Part shown: piece by piece, positions 32,128 to 46,432 of the stretch
Numbering within the stretch: the first letter of the stretch is position 1
How the letters are laid out: the number at the start of each line of letters is the position of its first letter
Origin: Channa striata
Taxonomy: Eukaryota; Chordata; Actinopteri; Anabantiformes; Channidae
Assembly: GCA_033026295.1 (NCBI GenBank)
Contig: CM065173.1
Span: forward strand, 17,918,517 to 17,982,516
Direction: 5' to 3'
DNA: 64,000 bases
The notes under the pieces: model-generated
Seen by the model: the letters and a program-made list of their open reading frames with translations, nothing else
Database searches by the model: none
What the model was told of the DNA's origin: nothing
Position numbers and translations under genes: made by a program

Positions 32128-32880
32128 CCTACAACAACCACTGTTCCTACTGTATGTAAGGAGACTGAAACCATAGTGTCACGTAAACCCATCACTAATA
32201 TCAGCAATAATATCACCAATCAAACTGATTCAGATGGCTCATGGTTTTTCAGTAAGTGAAAACTAAATCTGTTCAAGTGGATTCATTCATGTCATTCTAC
32301 AAGTTTTTTTATTTGTCTACACACTAACGCCGTGTGATGTTTGACATTTATTGATCTGTCTTTCTTGTGTCTTTTATTCTTTAAACAGACAATGTGCCAA
32401 TATTGGCTGGTGTCCTTTCCACACTGGTTCTTCTCTTAGTGATCGGACTCGCAGTCATCTGCACTCAGACAAAGAAGAAAAACATCAATCCCAAAGGTAC
32501 AAAACTAATCTTTCCTTTTTTTCTTACTCATTGCCAGAAATATTTGTTTGGCCTCTCACAGATTAAAAGAATAGTTTGTAGAATTTATTGGACAGGCCTC
32601 TGTTATCACTAAATATATGTAGTCATGTCATAAAGTCTAAATACTTTTTACATTTTCTATTTACTTATTTACTTTTCCTTTTTATTGAGCAGAGGAGGAT
32701 AATGAAGAAGAATTGACCTATGCAGATGTCAGGGTCATACAGCGACAGGAGAGGCAGCTGCAGCAGACAGCAGAGGTGGAGGTGGAGTACGACCAAGTCC
32801 GGTTTTCAGGGCGACCTCGACAGACTGTCAGACCATCAGGAGATGATTGTGTGTACGCCAAGGTCTGCAGAGACAGATAA
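29896..32880 (+). CDS. Unit 4: CD2/SLAM-like Ig receptor with ITIM tail (complete)
   Basis: Predicted 307-aa inhibitory-type receptor. Exons are 29896-29944 (signal), 31222-31542 (V-like, 107 codons), 31710-31967 (C2-like), 32389-32496 (transmembrane) and 32693-32880 (tail). All junctions are phase 1 with GT/AG. The V domain lacks the canonical disulfide; the C2 domain has four cysteines and ends ISEC. The transmembrane segment (NVPILAGVLSTLVLLLVI) has no charged residue and is followed by KKKN. Tail tyrosines near residues 255 (LTYADV), 278 (VEYDQV) and 300 (CVYAKV) suggest SHP-type phosphatase recruitment through the first two. The stalk exon is destroyed: its acceptor and first half are deleted and a CA repeat (32,056-32,124) occupies the rest. 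C2-to-transmembrane splicing keeps the frame. AATAAA is at 33,331-33,336. This is the best complete model of the inhibitory type. Confidence 0.85.
30129..30896 (-). mobile_element. Solo-LTR-like insertion in intron 1 of unit 4, truncated
   Basis: Same element and same insertion point as 9,835-10,653 (after CCAAGACC). The last 50 or so bases, the right AGACC repeat and the following intron sequence are deleted, with a switch at TTTAACT. It was inherited by duplication, not inserted independently. Confidence 0.72.
31071..31221 (+). promoter_or_regulatory. Conserved block at end of intron 1 (unit 4)
   Basis: Unit 4 copy of the block at 11,001, open in frame with the V exon from MDLPPLVTC onward. 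Only a few bases differ from unit 2. Confidence 0.4.
32056..32124 (+). repeat. (CA)n microsatellite replacing the stalk exon of unit 4
   Basis: About 69 bases of CA. The flanks CCAACAACACAC and AAACCCTACAACAACC are the remains of the stalk exon of other units (GCCAACAACACACTGTG, GAACCTACAACAACC). The repeat therefore grew from the AACAACACAC of the exon itself. Confidence 0.9.
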
Positions 32881-33341
32881 GTGTGAGTGTTGGGTTTACA
32901 AAGACTGAACCTCTGAAGGCAGATGGAGGAAGGAGGAGTTTGTCAAGACGCCTCAAGGACTTTTACCTAAATTCATTGTGACTTTACACACAAACCATGA
33001 AAGTTCATACACGTATAATTGTTGTTTTGTTCGCTTTACTTTTAGTTATAACCTGAAATGACTCCGTCATCTTAAAATGACCCACAGGCTTAATAGTAAC
33101 ATCCCCACTGAGCAAAGGTACAAATAATTTAACATCATTTGAACAAGCAATTCTTTTAAGTATACAGCAATATAGTTGTATAGATGACTTTTTAAATTTT
33201 TTGTTAAAATCTTCCTGTATTGATGATTTTTTTTATGTTTATATAATCTATTTAGTTTAAATCTACAGTGAATTTCACCTTCTGCATTTGTATGTAATAA
33301 AACCCATCTGGTCTTAAAAGTGTATTAGGTAATAAAGTTAG

Positions 33342-33860
33342 TGTGAGGGAAATTTCTATAAACAGCAGCCTAACATTGGGTCACACTTCTGGCAGAAGCC
33401 GTCTTACCTTTTGTGTCTCGCAAGATACCACTGACATGAAAAGCATGTGCTACTCAGTAGAAGGCCCACGGGAACTAGCAAGGATAGTGGATCCCAGAAG
33501 TAACATTTGCCAGAAACATCTTATTGACACCTTAACAGACCCTATTGTTCCTTTGAATACTTGTTGACACCTTAAGCAGACCTTCTGTCTAAACTTTGTT
33601 TAACTCTAGCTTCCCCACAGGTAGCTGTCCCAGCAGAGAAGAGACAGTAACAGAGACTTGCTCATTAGGACTCCTGATCAATGTGTATTCAACTGTATGT
33701 ATGATTTGCATCCGCTCGGGTGTAAACTGCTTTCTGCTGTGTTCCCCTACCTGTTCCTCTACCTTTTGCTTATATTACCTATTGTCATTAAATTGCTTAA
33801 TAATCATGTGAGAGCTGCCTCCTGTCTCCTAACTTGCTCTCTCAGATTTTTGCCACAACA
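33342..33860 (+). mobile_element. 519-bp solo-LTR-like insertion just after the unit 4 poly(A) signal
   Basis: Starts TGTGAGGGAA, ends TGCCACAACA, and is flanked by perfect 5-bp repeats GTTAG at 33,337-33,341 and 33,861-33,865. Unit 1 keeps the empty site (AATAAAGTTAGCATTTTA at 1685). It is found only in unit 4, so it is younger than the split from unit 1. No coding frame of note is seen. Confidence 0.78.
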
Positions 33861-34489
33861 GTTAGCATTTTATAAATTAAATGTATTTATTAAATTGAGG
33901 TGGATGAATTAATTATGAGTCACAGATTTTCTCTCAGGAAGTTTTTTTAGATTCCATGATGTAAATACTTAAGTTTTTTTAATACCTCAGCTTTCATTCA
34001 AACTAAATAAAAAAACTTAAATAACATCATCAGTTATTTATGAAAACCACAGTTATCAACCTGATGTGTTACAGGAAGCTCAAACCATTAGTCAGTTCAC
34101 ATGAACACGTCATTAATACAGTGATATCTTTGGGGCAACACTTATTCTTGCTTGTTTATAGAGATTGGAACAAACTCAAAAGCTATTAATGGCTTCACAC
34201 TTCAGATAACATAGCAAAACAATTTTCATAACTGATAAAATTATATTTCAAAATTGCCTGAAAATTAAAATAGTCAATGGTTTGGAATAGTCTCTTCCCA
34301 CTTTGTACAATGTAGTGTTTCCTTTAAAAGCAGAAGAGAATAAGCATCTTCAAAATTACTATGTTTGTTTTGGTCCTTTAATGAAATGATCAGAGAAATC
34401 GGACAAATGTAGAATTTTACAGATGCAGGTATGTTTAGTTTAAAAAAAGAACCTTTATATCACATTCTTAGAGCATGAGATGTGTTTAT

Positions 34490-35645
34490 AGGTCCTATTT
34501 GGTGGACAGAACCATAAGTGTAAACCTTGCTGGTTCTGAATCATCTTCAGCTCCCCTGTTATATGGAGTTCCTCAAAGGTAAATTTTTTTTCCCTGATAT
34601 ACTTCCTCTGGGTTCCATCCTGAGGAAACATGGGATCTCTTTTCATTGTTACGCTGATGATACCCAAATTTATATGCCACTGAAGAAAAGTGATGACTTC
34701 AGTCTAAAATCACTTCTGTTATGCCTTAAAAACATTAAGGAATGTTTGGCACTAAGTTTTTTAAAGTTTAACAATAAAAAAACAGAGGTGATGGTTTTCG
34801 GTCCAAATGGCTCCAGTAAACCCTCCCTACCTGACCTTGGCCCTTAAATAAAGCAGATTGTTTCAAATCTAGGTTTTAAGATGGACAGTGATTTTAAATT
34901 GGATCACCAAATTAGTGCCGTTGTTAAGTCTGGTTTTTTCCACCTTAGGCAGCTGTTTAAGGTGAAGCCTTTCGTCACACGGCAGCACTTTGAAACAGTA
35001 ATCCATGCCTTTATTACATCTCGGCTGGATTACTGTAATGCACTGTATTTTGGAGTAAATCAATCCTCCCTTGCACGTCTCCAACTGGTCCAAAATGCTG
35101 CTGCTCGTCTCATGGTTGGGGCACGTAAGAGGGAGCACATAACTCCCATCCTGGTGACGCTCCACTGGTTGCCTGTGCATTTTAGAGTTCATTTTGAAAT
35201 TATTTTATTCGTTTTTAAATCTTTACACGGTCTTGCCCCCGCTTATCTTGCCGAGCTACTTATCCCCTATGTTCCTTCCCGGTCTCTCAGGTCAGCTGAC
35301 CAGCTTCTCCTGACAGTACCAAAGTCACGGCGCAAGCCTAGAGGGGACAGAGCATTCGCCGGAGCAGCACCCAAACTGTGGAATGCCCTACCATTGCACA
35401 TTAGGCAGGCACCTTCATTGTCCATTTATAAAACTTATTTGAAGACCCATTTTTATTCTCTGGCTTTTAATTCAGCATGAGCACTCTGTGTTTGTTCCTT
35501 TGTTTTATTCTCTTGTTTTATTGTCATTTTATTTACTAGTCACTGTTTTACGTATTGTCTTGTTTGTGTGTAGCTGTGTACAGCACTTTGGTCAGCCACA
35601 GCTGTTTTAAAGGGCTTTATAAATAAAGTTGAGTTGAGTTGAGTT
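34490..35645 (+). mobile_element. LINE of the L2/CR1/Rex1 group, 5'-truncated with internal loss
   Basis: Encodes the RT motif GVPQ near 34,570, then CYADDTQIYMPLKK (catalytic YADD). A 199-aa frame at 34,881-35,480 holds the C-terminal region (SRLDYCNALYFG, NAAARLMVGARKREHITPI, LHWLPV, KLWNALP). The 3' end is CTTTATAAATAAAGTTGAGT with a short GTTGA repeat, as in L2-type elements. A frameshift and internal deletions make it inactive. The empty site is seen in unit 1 near 2171 (GTGTTTATCTTTTAACACC). Confidence 0.85.
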
Positions 35646-36763
35646 ATATTTTAACACCATCAAATCATGTTTTCTATATTTAGTTTATTGCGTTTCCTCT
35701 GTATCTGTGGCCTCCACTTTAAAATTTACATGACAGGAATATGAGATTACTCAGTTATAGTATCATGAACAACTACAGTATTTAATAAGTAAATCATTTT
35801 AATAATCCAGTTATTTTAGCCTCCAGCTGTGCAATTTGCAATATTTTCATTTTTATACTAATAAATGGGGAATATCACCAAAGTACATAATGCTTCCTCC
35901 TGTGCAGCTGACTGCACAGTAACAGCGACTCACAGTTTAGTAACTTTATACAGAACATTGTCTAAATAGTTGCAGGATAAAGACAAATCCCTGTAAAAGC
36001 CTCGGACACTTAGTTTTCACACAGTGTTGTTTTTAGGTTACACACTATGAATCATGGTTGGGCATCACGTTTGTTGGAGTCTATAATGTATTAGTTTTGC
36101 ATATTTCATTTCCTCTCTGAGACTCAATTTTTTTTTCAATGTTGGTGATATAATCTTTCTTCATGGTTAAGGAGGCGCCTTGTGATTTTATTTGCAGGGG
36201 TTTAATTAAAGACGGAGGTGACTTGTTTGATAATTTAGGGTTAAAGGTCGACAGCCTACAGCTCATCAACAGTGTAATAAAAATTATATTTATGATCCAC
36301 AATGGCTGGAGTGTCTTAAACACAGTTGAACTTCTGACTGACATAAACTACTGAGCAAATAATTAAAAGCAAAGGAGAGGTCTGCAAAGCTGCTCCAACA
36401 ATCTTTTTGTTGGTTGGCCTAAATAATAACTTTATGAACAAAAACTTCAGTATTTTGAACTAGAAACTGGATTTGTTGAGTTAAAGATTTTAGAAATTAC
36501 ATTATCTATGATTATTAATTATGCTACTAACTGACCTTAACTTATCGGTTTCTGGATCTAAAAAAAATGTTAAGCTCCCTAAGTTAATGACGATAAAACT
36601 GTGAAAACTTCCACTGAATTTGTTTCTTTTTTGCATAATTCAACAGTACTAGGAATTTGTCTTGGTGTAGGCATGGCACACAACAAATATGAAAGCTGAA
36701 AATAATTACACAAGTACTGTCATTCAATAATACAATAAAAGTAAGAAAGTGAACATGTGTAAG
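35646..36763 (+). other. Non-coding flank between LINE fragments
   Basis: The first 130 bases continue the unit 1-like flank and contain the empty site for the RTE present after units 1 and 5. The rest is AT-rich, with one 63-aa frame (36,163-36,354) that shows no recognisable domain. I see no gene here. Confidence 0.4.
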
Positions 36764-37210
36764 TTAAAGAGACTGTCCTTGAATTGGGGGGTGAGGATTT
36801 GGCCACTGTTCAGCAGGCTGACTGCGGAAGAAACTGTTGTTGTGGCCTGAGCTCCTGGTCTTAACGGACCGGAGCCTCTTGCCAGAGGGAAGGAGCTGAA
36901 AGAGTTTATGTCCGGGATGAGACGGGTCAGCTGCAGTGTAGAAGTTCACCAGCATCTTTACGGGGAGGTGGAACTTCTGAAGCTGCCGTAGGAAGCTCAG
37001 CCTGTTCTGGGCCTTCTTGGTGAGGGAGCTGATGTTCTGCTCCCACTTGAGGTCCTGGGTGATGGTGATGTGACGGAGGTCACCGGAGTGTCACAGAGGA
37101 TGACAGGGGAGGGGGCTGGGTCCTTCCTGAAATCCACTATCATCTCCACTGAGAGCGTTGAGAGAGCAGAGTCCAGATGCTGGAGGATGAAGTGGAGGGC
37201 CATGTTTACA
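36764..37210 (-). mobile_element. LINE ORF2 C-terminal fragment, decayed
   Basis: The minus strand carries TVEMIVDFRK-like, then RRPRTG..LSFLRQL, LVNFYTA, and DPSHPGHKLFQLLPSGKRLR with NNSFFRSQ. This is the recurrent C-terminus of a fish non-LTR retrotransposon. Frames are split and internal parts missing. The clade is not certain. Confidence 0.65.
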
Positions 37211-38002
37211 GCATCAATTATCTGTAATAGTGCTGAGATCAGTCCTTCAAGGGCAGAAGAAGCTCAGTGGACAGTTGCACTGGGTTAATGAATTGCAGCA
37301 GGATGATTTGACCCCGTTGATACTTACCTACACTACATGACCCTGTTAATGCTTTTCTACAAGCTTTTCACACTAACCGCCATTTTGTGTGAATTGCTGC
37401 CTCCCACTGGTGAAATAGTGTCATTGCCTCATTTGTTGCTACTTTACATGATAGTTATGAGTTAGTAACATTAAAAAACAATGAGTAAATGGCTTTGTCC
37501 TTCCTACAATTACCTCTAACGTGATGAAAACAAAGTGCATATTAAAAGTAACTAAAAATGTAAGTTAGGACAGCTACTGGATTTTACAACATATCAGTGT
37601 GATTTTATTACAATCTACAGTATATTATATTACAGGTAAATTCACATATAGATTTTAATTTTATTCATTCAGCAAGAAGACCACACAGTTATATGATTAG
37701 AACATTCTACTTTAGAAATGATTTCAACTTGAATTATTTGTTGATCAATTCCCAATGTGTGATTTAGGTATTTCCCAATTTTTTGTGCAGTTTTTACTAT
37801 TGGAGTCAATAGATACATCAATGAGAAATTTATACGGATTGAACATTAGTGTACACTTTTGTTTTTTTTTTGGAATTCACAGGGTTAATTTTGAAATCTT
37901 TAAATCTAGTCCCCGTAAATTGATTAAATATTTTTGCTTTAAACAGAACAAACATAATGTAACACAAAGAATATTCTAAATCATGTGAGTGTCTTTCCTT
38001 CA

Positions 38003-38076
38003 TCTCCTGTGTCTTCTGTCCCTCTGGTCTGTCCCAGGGAGAGATGAGGGTGTCCTGCTCCTCTGAAGGAGGGGAC
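38003..38076 (+). pseudogene. Vestigial C2-domain exon upstream of unit 5
   Basis: CTCCTGTGTCTTCTGTCCCT and GAGATGAGGGTGTCCTGCTC match the first part of the C2 exon. The acceptor is CAT instead of CAG, a stretch around VSECL is missing, and the homology stops at GAAGGAGGGGAC. It belongs to a dead unit; shorter traces occur at 8499 and 46,409. Confidence 0.65.
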
Positions 38077-39491
38077 CATGGAGATCCGGGTGATTCCTGT
38101 GACCTGCAGCAGACGGCGCATGAACCAAGTGCTTTGATCCACACATTGGATAAATCCTCCTCACGTTGAAAAAAAAACGTTGTGATTTATTGAACTTCTT
38201 TTTCTTTACTTTTTACTTCTTCAAACTCCAGAGATAGTTTTTATCAAACACTGTAATTCAGCCTGTTGTCAGTAAGTTTCACAGGAGGAGGATTTCATGT
38301 CTTTGAGTGGCACTTTTAAAATACTGTAAAATGTGAAAATCCTGTAGCTACTAATATTATATGTCCGGCAGAAATGTTGGGGTTCCCTCCAGGGAGAGTT
38401 TAAGTTCATAACATACTGTGCAGACTAAACATTTATGCTGCAGCTCAAGTATCCTGGAATACCAAACTTTGTTAGTTTGTCATTTTGACTTATTAGAAAA
38501 AGTAGTTTTACTCTGAAAACTTCAGCTATTTTTTATTTTTCCCTTTGTAAAGTCATTGAATTATTTTTATTTTTCCATGTGTGTTTTTCTTGGACTGTTT
38601 TGCTGGTACAAAACACACATGTTGGGCTAATAAGCCAGAGAACAACAGCCGGACCAGCAACAACCTACAACGAAGATGCTGGACGAACCCAAGGGCCCAA
38701 AATGACACACAAGTGGTGAGCTGTGTGCAGGAGGAACACACCATGGAAAAATCTGAGGTCCCACTTTGCTGCCTGGATAGGAAACGTTTCTCTGGTTGTT
38801 ACAGCACTAAGTGTGTCAGTGTCACACAAGAACTTCCTGAAGCATTTGTTATTTTTAGCAGTTAGTATAAGAGTTTCCTGCATAAATGAGGAACTAAACC
38901 CATGATCAGAATGACACAAACATCAATAACAGCAATTTTACCTTAACCAACATTATCATAAAAGTGTATAAACTGTATCAGCTAATATAAATTAATAGAA
39001 ATGTCGTGTTTGTTGATACAATTATTTTGGTGTTCATTCAAATATACATTTTAGAACTCAGGTCATAGTTATAGTTATGTTCAGAGCTTTGTGTCATATT
39101 CTTCCTCTTTAGTTTGTCAAATGATGAACAGAGAAATTATAAACAGCAGCACCTTTGACTTTGACATTAATCTACACTTCAAATCATTGTTGTTTCAGGG
39201 CTGTGGTGCTGCAGCAGTGACCATAAAAATATGAAAATAAACAAGAGATGAATAAGAATTAAATGAATGACAGTAGCTGATGAAGGTAAGAAAACAACTA
39301 CAGGAAGAAGAAAACTTGTGGGTTTCTTTGTTGGTGTTGAATTAATTTGCTCTTTCCCCTCCTCACAGAGCAGTTCTGACATTTCCTCTTCTGAGGCTGA
39401 TCACTAACAGGAGACATTTCATACAGGTCACTGTAGCTTGTACTTGCTTGTTAAATAAAGTTTGACTGGGTCAACTGGACAGTGAGGAGAC
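38077..39491 (+). promoter_or_regulatory. Upstream region and 5' leader of unit 5
   Basis: It contains ACAAGAACTTCCTGAAGCAT (38,826), CATAAATGAGGAACTAAACC, and the leader AGCAGTTCTGACATTTCCTC (39,369) to TTTGACTGGGTCAACTGGAC. The same blocks occur in the same order upstream of units 2 and 6. No gene lies within it; the 94-aa frame at 38,581-38,865 has no recognisable domain. Confidence 0.4.
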
Positions 39492-41726
<2,235 letters not shown>

Positions 41727-42096
41727 GTGTGAGTGTTGGGTTTACAAAGACTGAACCTCTGAAGGCAGATGGAGGAAGGAGGAGTTTGTCAAGACGCCTC
41801 AAGGACTTTTACCTTAATTCATTGTGATTTTAAACACAAACCATGAAAGTTCATACACGCATAATTGTTGTTTGTTCGCTTAACTTTTTAGTTATAACCT
41901 GAAATGGCATAACAGTAACATCCCCACCGAGCAAAGGTACAAATCATTTTACATCATTTGATCAACTCATATATTTTAGAAATTCCACAATATTCTTGTT
42001 TATCTTTACATGATGAATTTTTTAATTTTTAGTTTAGCTTTTATTTCATGGTGATTTATTAAAAATCTTTATGTAATCTTTATGTAATCTTTGTAA

Positions 42097-43190
42097 AAGT
42101 ACAGAGATGGTCAGAAGGAGCTGCATTGTGTCTTTGTGGATTTAGAGAAGGCGTATGACAGGGTGCCAAGGGAGGAGCTGTGGTACTGTATGAGGTTGTC
42201 GGGAGTGGCAGAGAAGTACATCAGAGTAGTTCAGGACATGTAAACCCAGAGGAGCATGACGGTGGTGAGATGTGCAAGTGGGTCAGACAGAGGAGCTCAA
42301 GGTGGAGGTGGGACTACACCAAGGGTCATTCTTTGACTCCCTTCTTGTTTGCTATGCTGATGGACAGGTTGACAGAAACGAGGTCAGACAGAAATCTCCT
42401 GGGCAATGATGTTTGCAGATGACATTGTGATTTGCAGCGAGAGTAGAGAGCAGGTGGAGGAACAGCTGGAGAGGTGGAGGTTTGCTCTGGAAAGAAGAGG
42501 CATGAAAGTCAGTCTTGTATAAAAAGTCAAGACAGAATACATGTGTCTAAACGAGAGGGAGCCAGGTAGAAGAGTGAGGTTACAGGGGCTGAGGTGAAGA
42601 AGGTGCAGGAGTTTAAGTACTTGGGGTCAACAGTTCAGTGTGATGGGGAGTGTGGAAAAGAGGTGAAGAGGCGAGTGCAGGCGGGTTGGAGTGGGTGAAG
42701 GAAAGTGTCAGGAGTGTTGTGTGACAGAAGAGTGTCAGCAAGACTCAAAGGAAAGGTGAACAGGACAGTGGTGAGACCAGCTCTGCTCTATGGGTTAGAG
42801 ACAGTAGCAGTGAGAAAGAGGCAGAAATGGAAGCAGCAGAGATGAAGATGTTGAGGTTCTCCTTAGGAGTGACAAGGTTGGACAAAATGAGGAACGAGCT
42901 CATCAGAGGGACAGCACACGTTGCCTGCGTTAGCAACAAAGTCAGAGAGGCCAGACTGAGATGGTTTGGACATGTGCAGAGGAAGGATAGTGAATATATT
43001 GGTAGAAGGATGTTGGAGATGGAGCTGCCAGGCAAGAGGGCGAGAGGACGACCAAGGAGGAGATATATGGATGTTCTAACAGAGGACATGAGGTTAGCTG
43101 GTGTCAGAGAGGAAGATGCCCAGGATAGAGTGAGGTGGAAACGGATGATTCGCTGTGGCGACCCCTGATGGAAAAAGCCCAAAGAGAAGT
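42097..43190 (+). mobile_element. RTE-clade LINE fragment with 3' end, frame-shifted
   Basis: RT from KYRDGQKELHCVFVDLEKAY through a broken FADD region to the C-terminal frame 42,827-43,168 and the tail CGACCCCTGATGGAAAAAG. Several indels and a foreign TCTTGTATAAAAAGTCA-like change near 42,515 interrupt the frame. Its right flank corresponds to the empty site in the unit 4 flank (35,780-35,880). It starts inside the RT where unit 1's copy is intact, so a deletion also took the 3' UTR end of unit 5. Confidence 0.85.
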
Positions 43191-43819
43191 AGTATTTAAT
43201 AATAATTGGGGAATATCACCAAAGTAGATACTGCTTCTGTAGCTACACTTGTCCAAAGAAATGGCCACGCATCATACAGATGTCTTTTGAGTTTTTATTT
43301 TCCGCTCTCTCCTCATCAAACACTGTTAAAACTAGAAAGAAATAAAAGTACATAAATGTTTTAAATTAAAACATATTCTCAAGTTCTTATCTCTCAGGCT
43401 AGTGTCGATATAAACATAAATAGAACACAGTTACCGTGTGCGCCTCTTGAAAAAAGTGCAGAATGTTTTTACTTTGGGCTGCATCTTTCTCTGCATTCAT
43501 GCTGACCTTTTTACCCATAATGCCACGGTGATGCCCCTCGTCAACTCCAGTCACATGACCTGTACTATCAAAATAAAAGCCCTTACAAGTTTAACTAATC
43601 CAAACTTTCGACCAAACTTAATTTTAGCACGTTACAATTTTATATCTTTTTACGTACATTTACACAGTCGCATAAACTCAGACAACAAATGATTTACAAC
43701 TTAATTGCAACAACCAAAAGCACATTTCAATACACATACTTTTCAGACATTTACAGTAAATCTATTTTTATGTTCCAAAGTCACACCGTCTGACTCTTCT
43801 CTGCCATTTCTCTTGACAG

Positions 43820-43944
43820 ACGTGAAAGTAGATCAGAGTAACGTTGGTTTGAATGTTGCTGAGGACGAGGGTCAGTGTGGACACCCTGACTGCTCCTATT
43901 GTTGTGACACCTGTGGATCGTGGCAGTTGTACTTTTCCTGTTGA
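43820..43944 (+). pseudogene. Orphan terminal exon, frameshifted copy
   Basis: Same acceptor and start (DVKVDQSNVGLNVAEDEGQC), but CTGCTCCTATTGTTGTGACA replaces CTGCTCTGTTGTTCTGACA. The frame shifts to SYCCDTCGSWQLYFSC. It lies 2.1 kb downstream of unit 5. Confidence 0.55.
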
Positions 43945-45330
43945 TGCTGATTGGTTAATATTGTTCTATAACTACACCTACTCCATATATTAGAAAATAA
44001 TACAATATTACAATTCTAATTTGTATCAGACAGGATGAAAACTCACTCAGTTAAAAGAAGCAGCTTAAAACAAATGAAACCAAATAACCTTAAGGTGTCA
44101 AATAGTGGCTCTCTGGCTGTTCATAATCTCTGTATACACTGTATAAACAGCTGTGTCATATTCTTTACATTACAGCTCAATAACCATCATTTAAGTCCAC
44201 TTAATTTTATTTTGTTTTCACTTCAAATCCTGAACAATTTCACACAAAGAACACAGAGATGAAAAAACCCATTATGCAAGTTGCCGGGAAAAACCTCTTC
44301 ATGAGCTTCATGTGCAAGATCAGCACTCATTCCTTGCAGTGAACTTGATTGCAAAACAAAACACACATGAGAATCATAAAAAACCCTGGCCACAAAATGT
44401 ATTAACCCCCAGAAATTGAATGTTCAGACCCAAATTTAAAAAATCATGCCACCGCATGTCTAACTTTAAACTCATCTGACATTCCATGTGATTGGCCAGT
44501 TGAACCTGACAATGTTTAAATAGTCTCAGCAACTTCTACTTTCACCCCAGTCATTCCCCAAAAAGGCCTGTATTTCTTTCACTGTGATCAGTTCAGCCTA
44601 ATTTAAAACTCACTGGGGATGATCAGTGATTTTTAAAACTGTCTGTCATCTTTTCCCTCCTGTGACTGTGTTCGGTCAGGCCCTGAATAAACTCCTTCAA
44701 AACAATCAGACTAAAATCCAGTGAATGTAGAAATTTGCAACAACAGATTTAACTGCTTCAGCAAAATTGGAAATACAACTGTATGTCAAAATGTGTTTGT
44801 ATAAATGGATAAATGTAGAGAAATTCAAAGAAAACCAAGTTTAAATACACCAGTTGCTGCTTTAAAAGTTGCTCTACACTCAGAGCAGGTCTCAGTCAGA
44901 ACTGCTCAGCTGAAGGGAGGGAGGGGGTGTAGGTGTCGCCTGCATCTGAAAACTCGTCTCACTTCCACTATAATTTGACCTGCCCAGGCGCTGGTTCACT
45001 CAATATTCAGTCTGCACTGCTCCTCTTCAAACAAGGAACCAACGTTTTAGCAAATGGGCCCAACAGAGCAGCACAAACTCTAGAGATGCAGTCAACCACT
45101 GTCAGAGAAAAACCACCACTTCAGTCAGTGGGTTATAGTCATAAACACATGAACCCTCATACAGCACATATGCACATGTAACTGTTTCAATCTCACGCAA
45201 AGGCCTGTAATCTGACACGTAATCTCACAGCCACTTCACACGTCTTGACGCACAGCTTCAAATATTTAAGTACATATGACATGCAACTTTTCACACACAC
45301 ACTGAACATTCACACACTTAGTTATTATAG
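43945..45330 (+). repeat. Duplicated non-coding block, copy of 6,108-7,500
   Basis: Near-identical to the tract after unit 1's orphan exon. The 82-aa frame at 44,933-45,181 is the out-of-frame counterpart of the one at 6933. The block is best read as non-coding. Confidence 0.6.
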
Positions 45331-45458
45331 TCAATATCTTTTAGTCTGTGAGCGTCACTGAAACATCTCTCACTTAAACACACAATTCTCCACATAACTT
45401 GCTCCTCCATATTTCAAACACACATGTACATGTCTCTCTCTCTTCTCACGACACCCAC

Positions 45459-45668
45459 TTTAACACACTTTAACCCGCTTTCACACACTTTAACACACTT
45501 TAACCCACTTTAACCCACTTTAACCCACTTTAACACACATTAACACACTTTAACACAATTTAACACACTTTAACACACATTAACACACTTTAACACACTT
45601 TAACACACATTAACACACTTTCACACACTTTAACACACTTTAACACACTTTCACACACTTTAACACAC
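45459..45668 (+). repeat. 10-bp minisatellite, longest array
   Basis: About twenty copies of CACTTTAACA and variants. Related arrays are at 7,618 and 47,460. Confidence 0.88.
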
Positions 45669-46408
45669 GCTCTTTCCTCATTACACCCGTTGCTCTGCCC
45701 AGACACACGTTGCTCCGGAGCACAGAGAGCACACACACTTGGCACACACACACACTCACAAGCACACACACTCTGCCGGGGGGAGAAAAGGAAAAAGTTT
45801 CTGCACCAGCAGGAAAGAAGCTGAACATGAACATAAGAACATCAGGCATATAAGCTGCTGTCAGAGAGACGATGATTCAGAATCCAACAGGCTGAACCAG
45901 TTATACACTTAAACTAAAGACAATCACCTGCAGTTATTACATTCACAGCCATAGTAACATAAGTATCAGCATATTAACAGCAATTACGTCATCTCACATC
46001 CTAAACATAGGCAACTATAATAGGTTCTTGGATGATAGACAGTTTTTGATGGTCTTACATCGCCCAGCCCAGAGGATCATTCAACTTTTGCAAAGACAAG
46101 TTTTTACCTTGTGGCCACTCAGACGACAAGTCCATAAATTATGAAAATATATTTATGCACAATAATATACACAGAGGTTCCAATTTGTATCAGGCAGAAT
46201 GAAAACTCAGCAGCTTACAGCAACAAAAGAGAGCAGAGGACAAGAAGAGTCAAAAGGGAGAGAAGGAATAAGTATGAAACAATATGTATTTCTTAGTGAC
46301 TGATCATCAAGGTACAAATTCTTTTTTATTTTATTTGTAATTTACAGTCAATGGGTTAATTTTGAAATCTTTAAATCTAGTCCCCACAAATTAGCTAAAT
46401 ATTATTTT

Positions 46409-46432
46409 TCTGAAGGAAAGGACAGTCTTAAA
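46409..46432 (+). pseudogene. Trace of a C2-domain exon upstream of unit 6
   Basis: CTGAAGGAAAGGACAGTCTT resembles CTGAAGGAGGGGACAGTCCT of the C2 exon. It is followed by GGTGATTCCACTGACTTGGA, which also follows the vestigial exon at 38,003. Short and weak alone; supported by context. Confidence 0.35.

Noticed and set aside
36163..36354. 63-aa frame MVKEAPCDFICRGLIKDGGD...
   Set aside because: Isolated, with no splice context, no homologous copy in the window and no recognisable domain.
45459..45668. Regularly spaced short repeats resembling a CRISPR array
   Set aside because: The unit is a contiguous 10-bp minisatellite without spacers in a eukaryotic genome.
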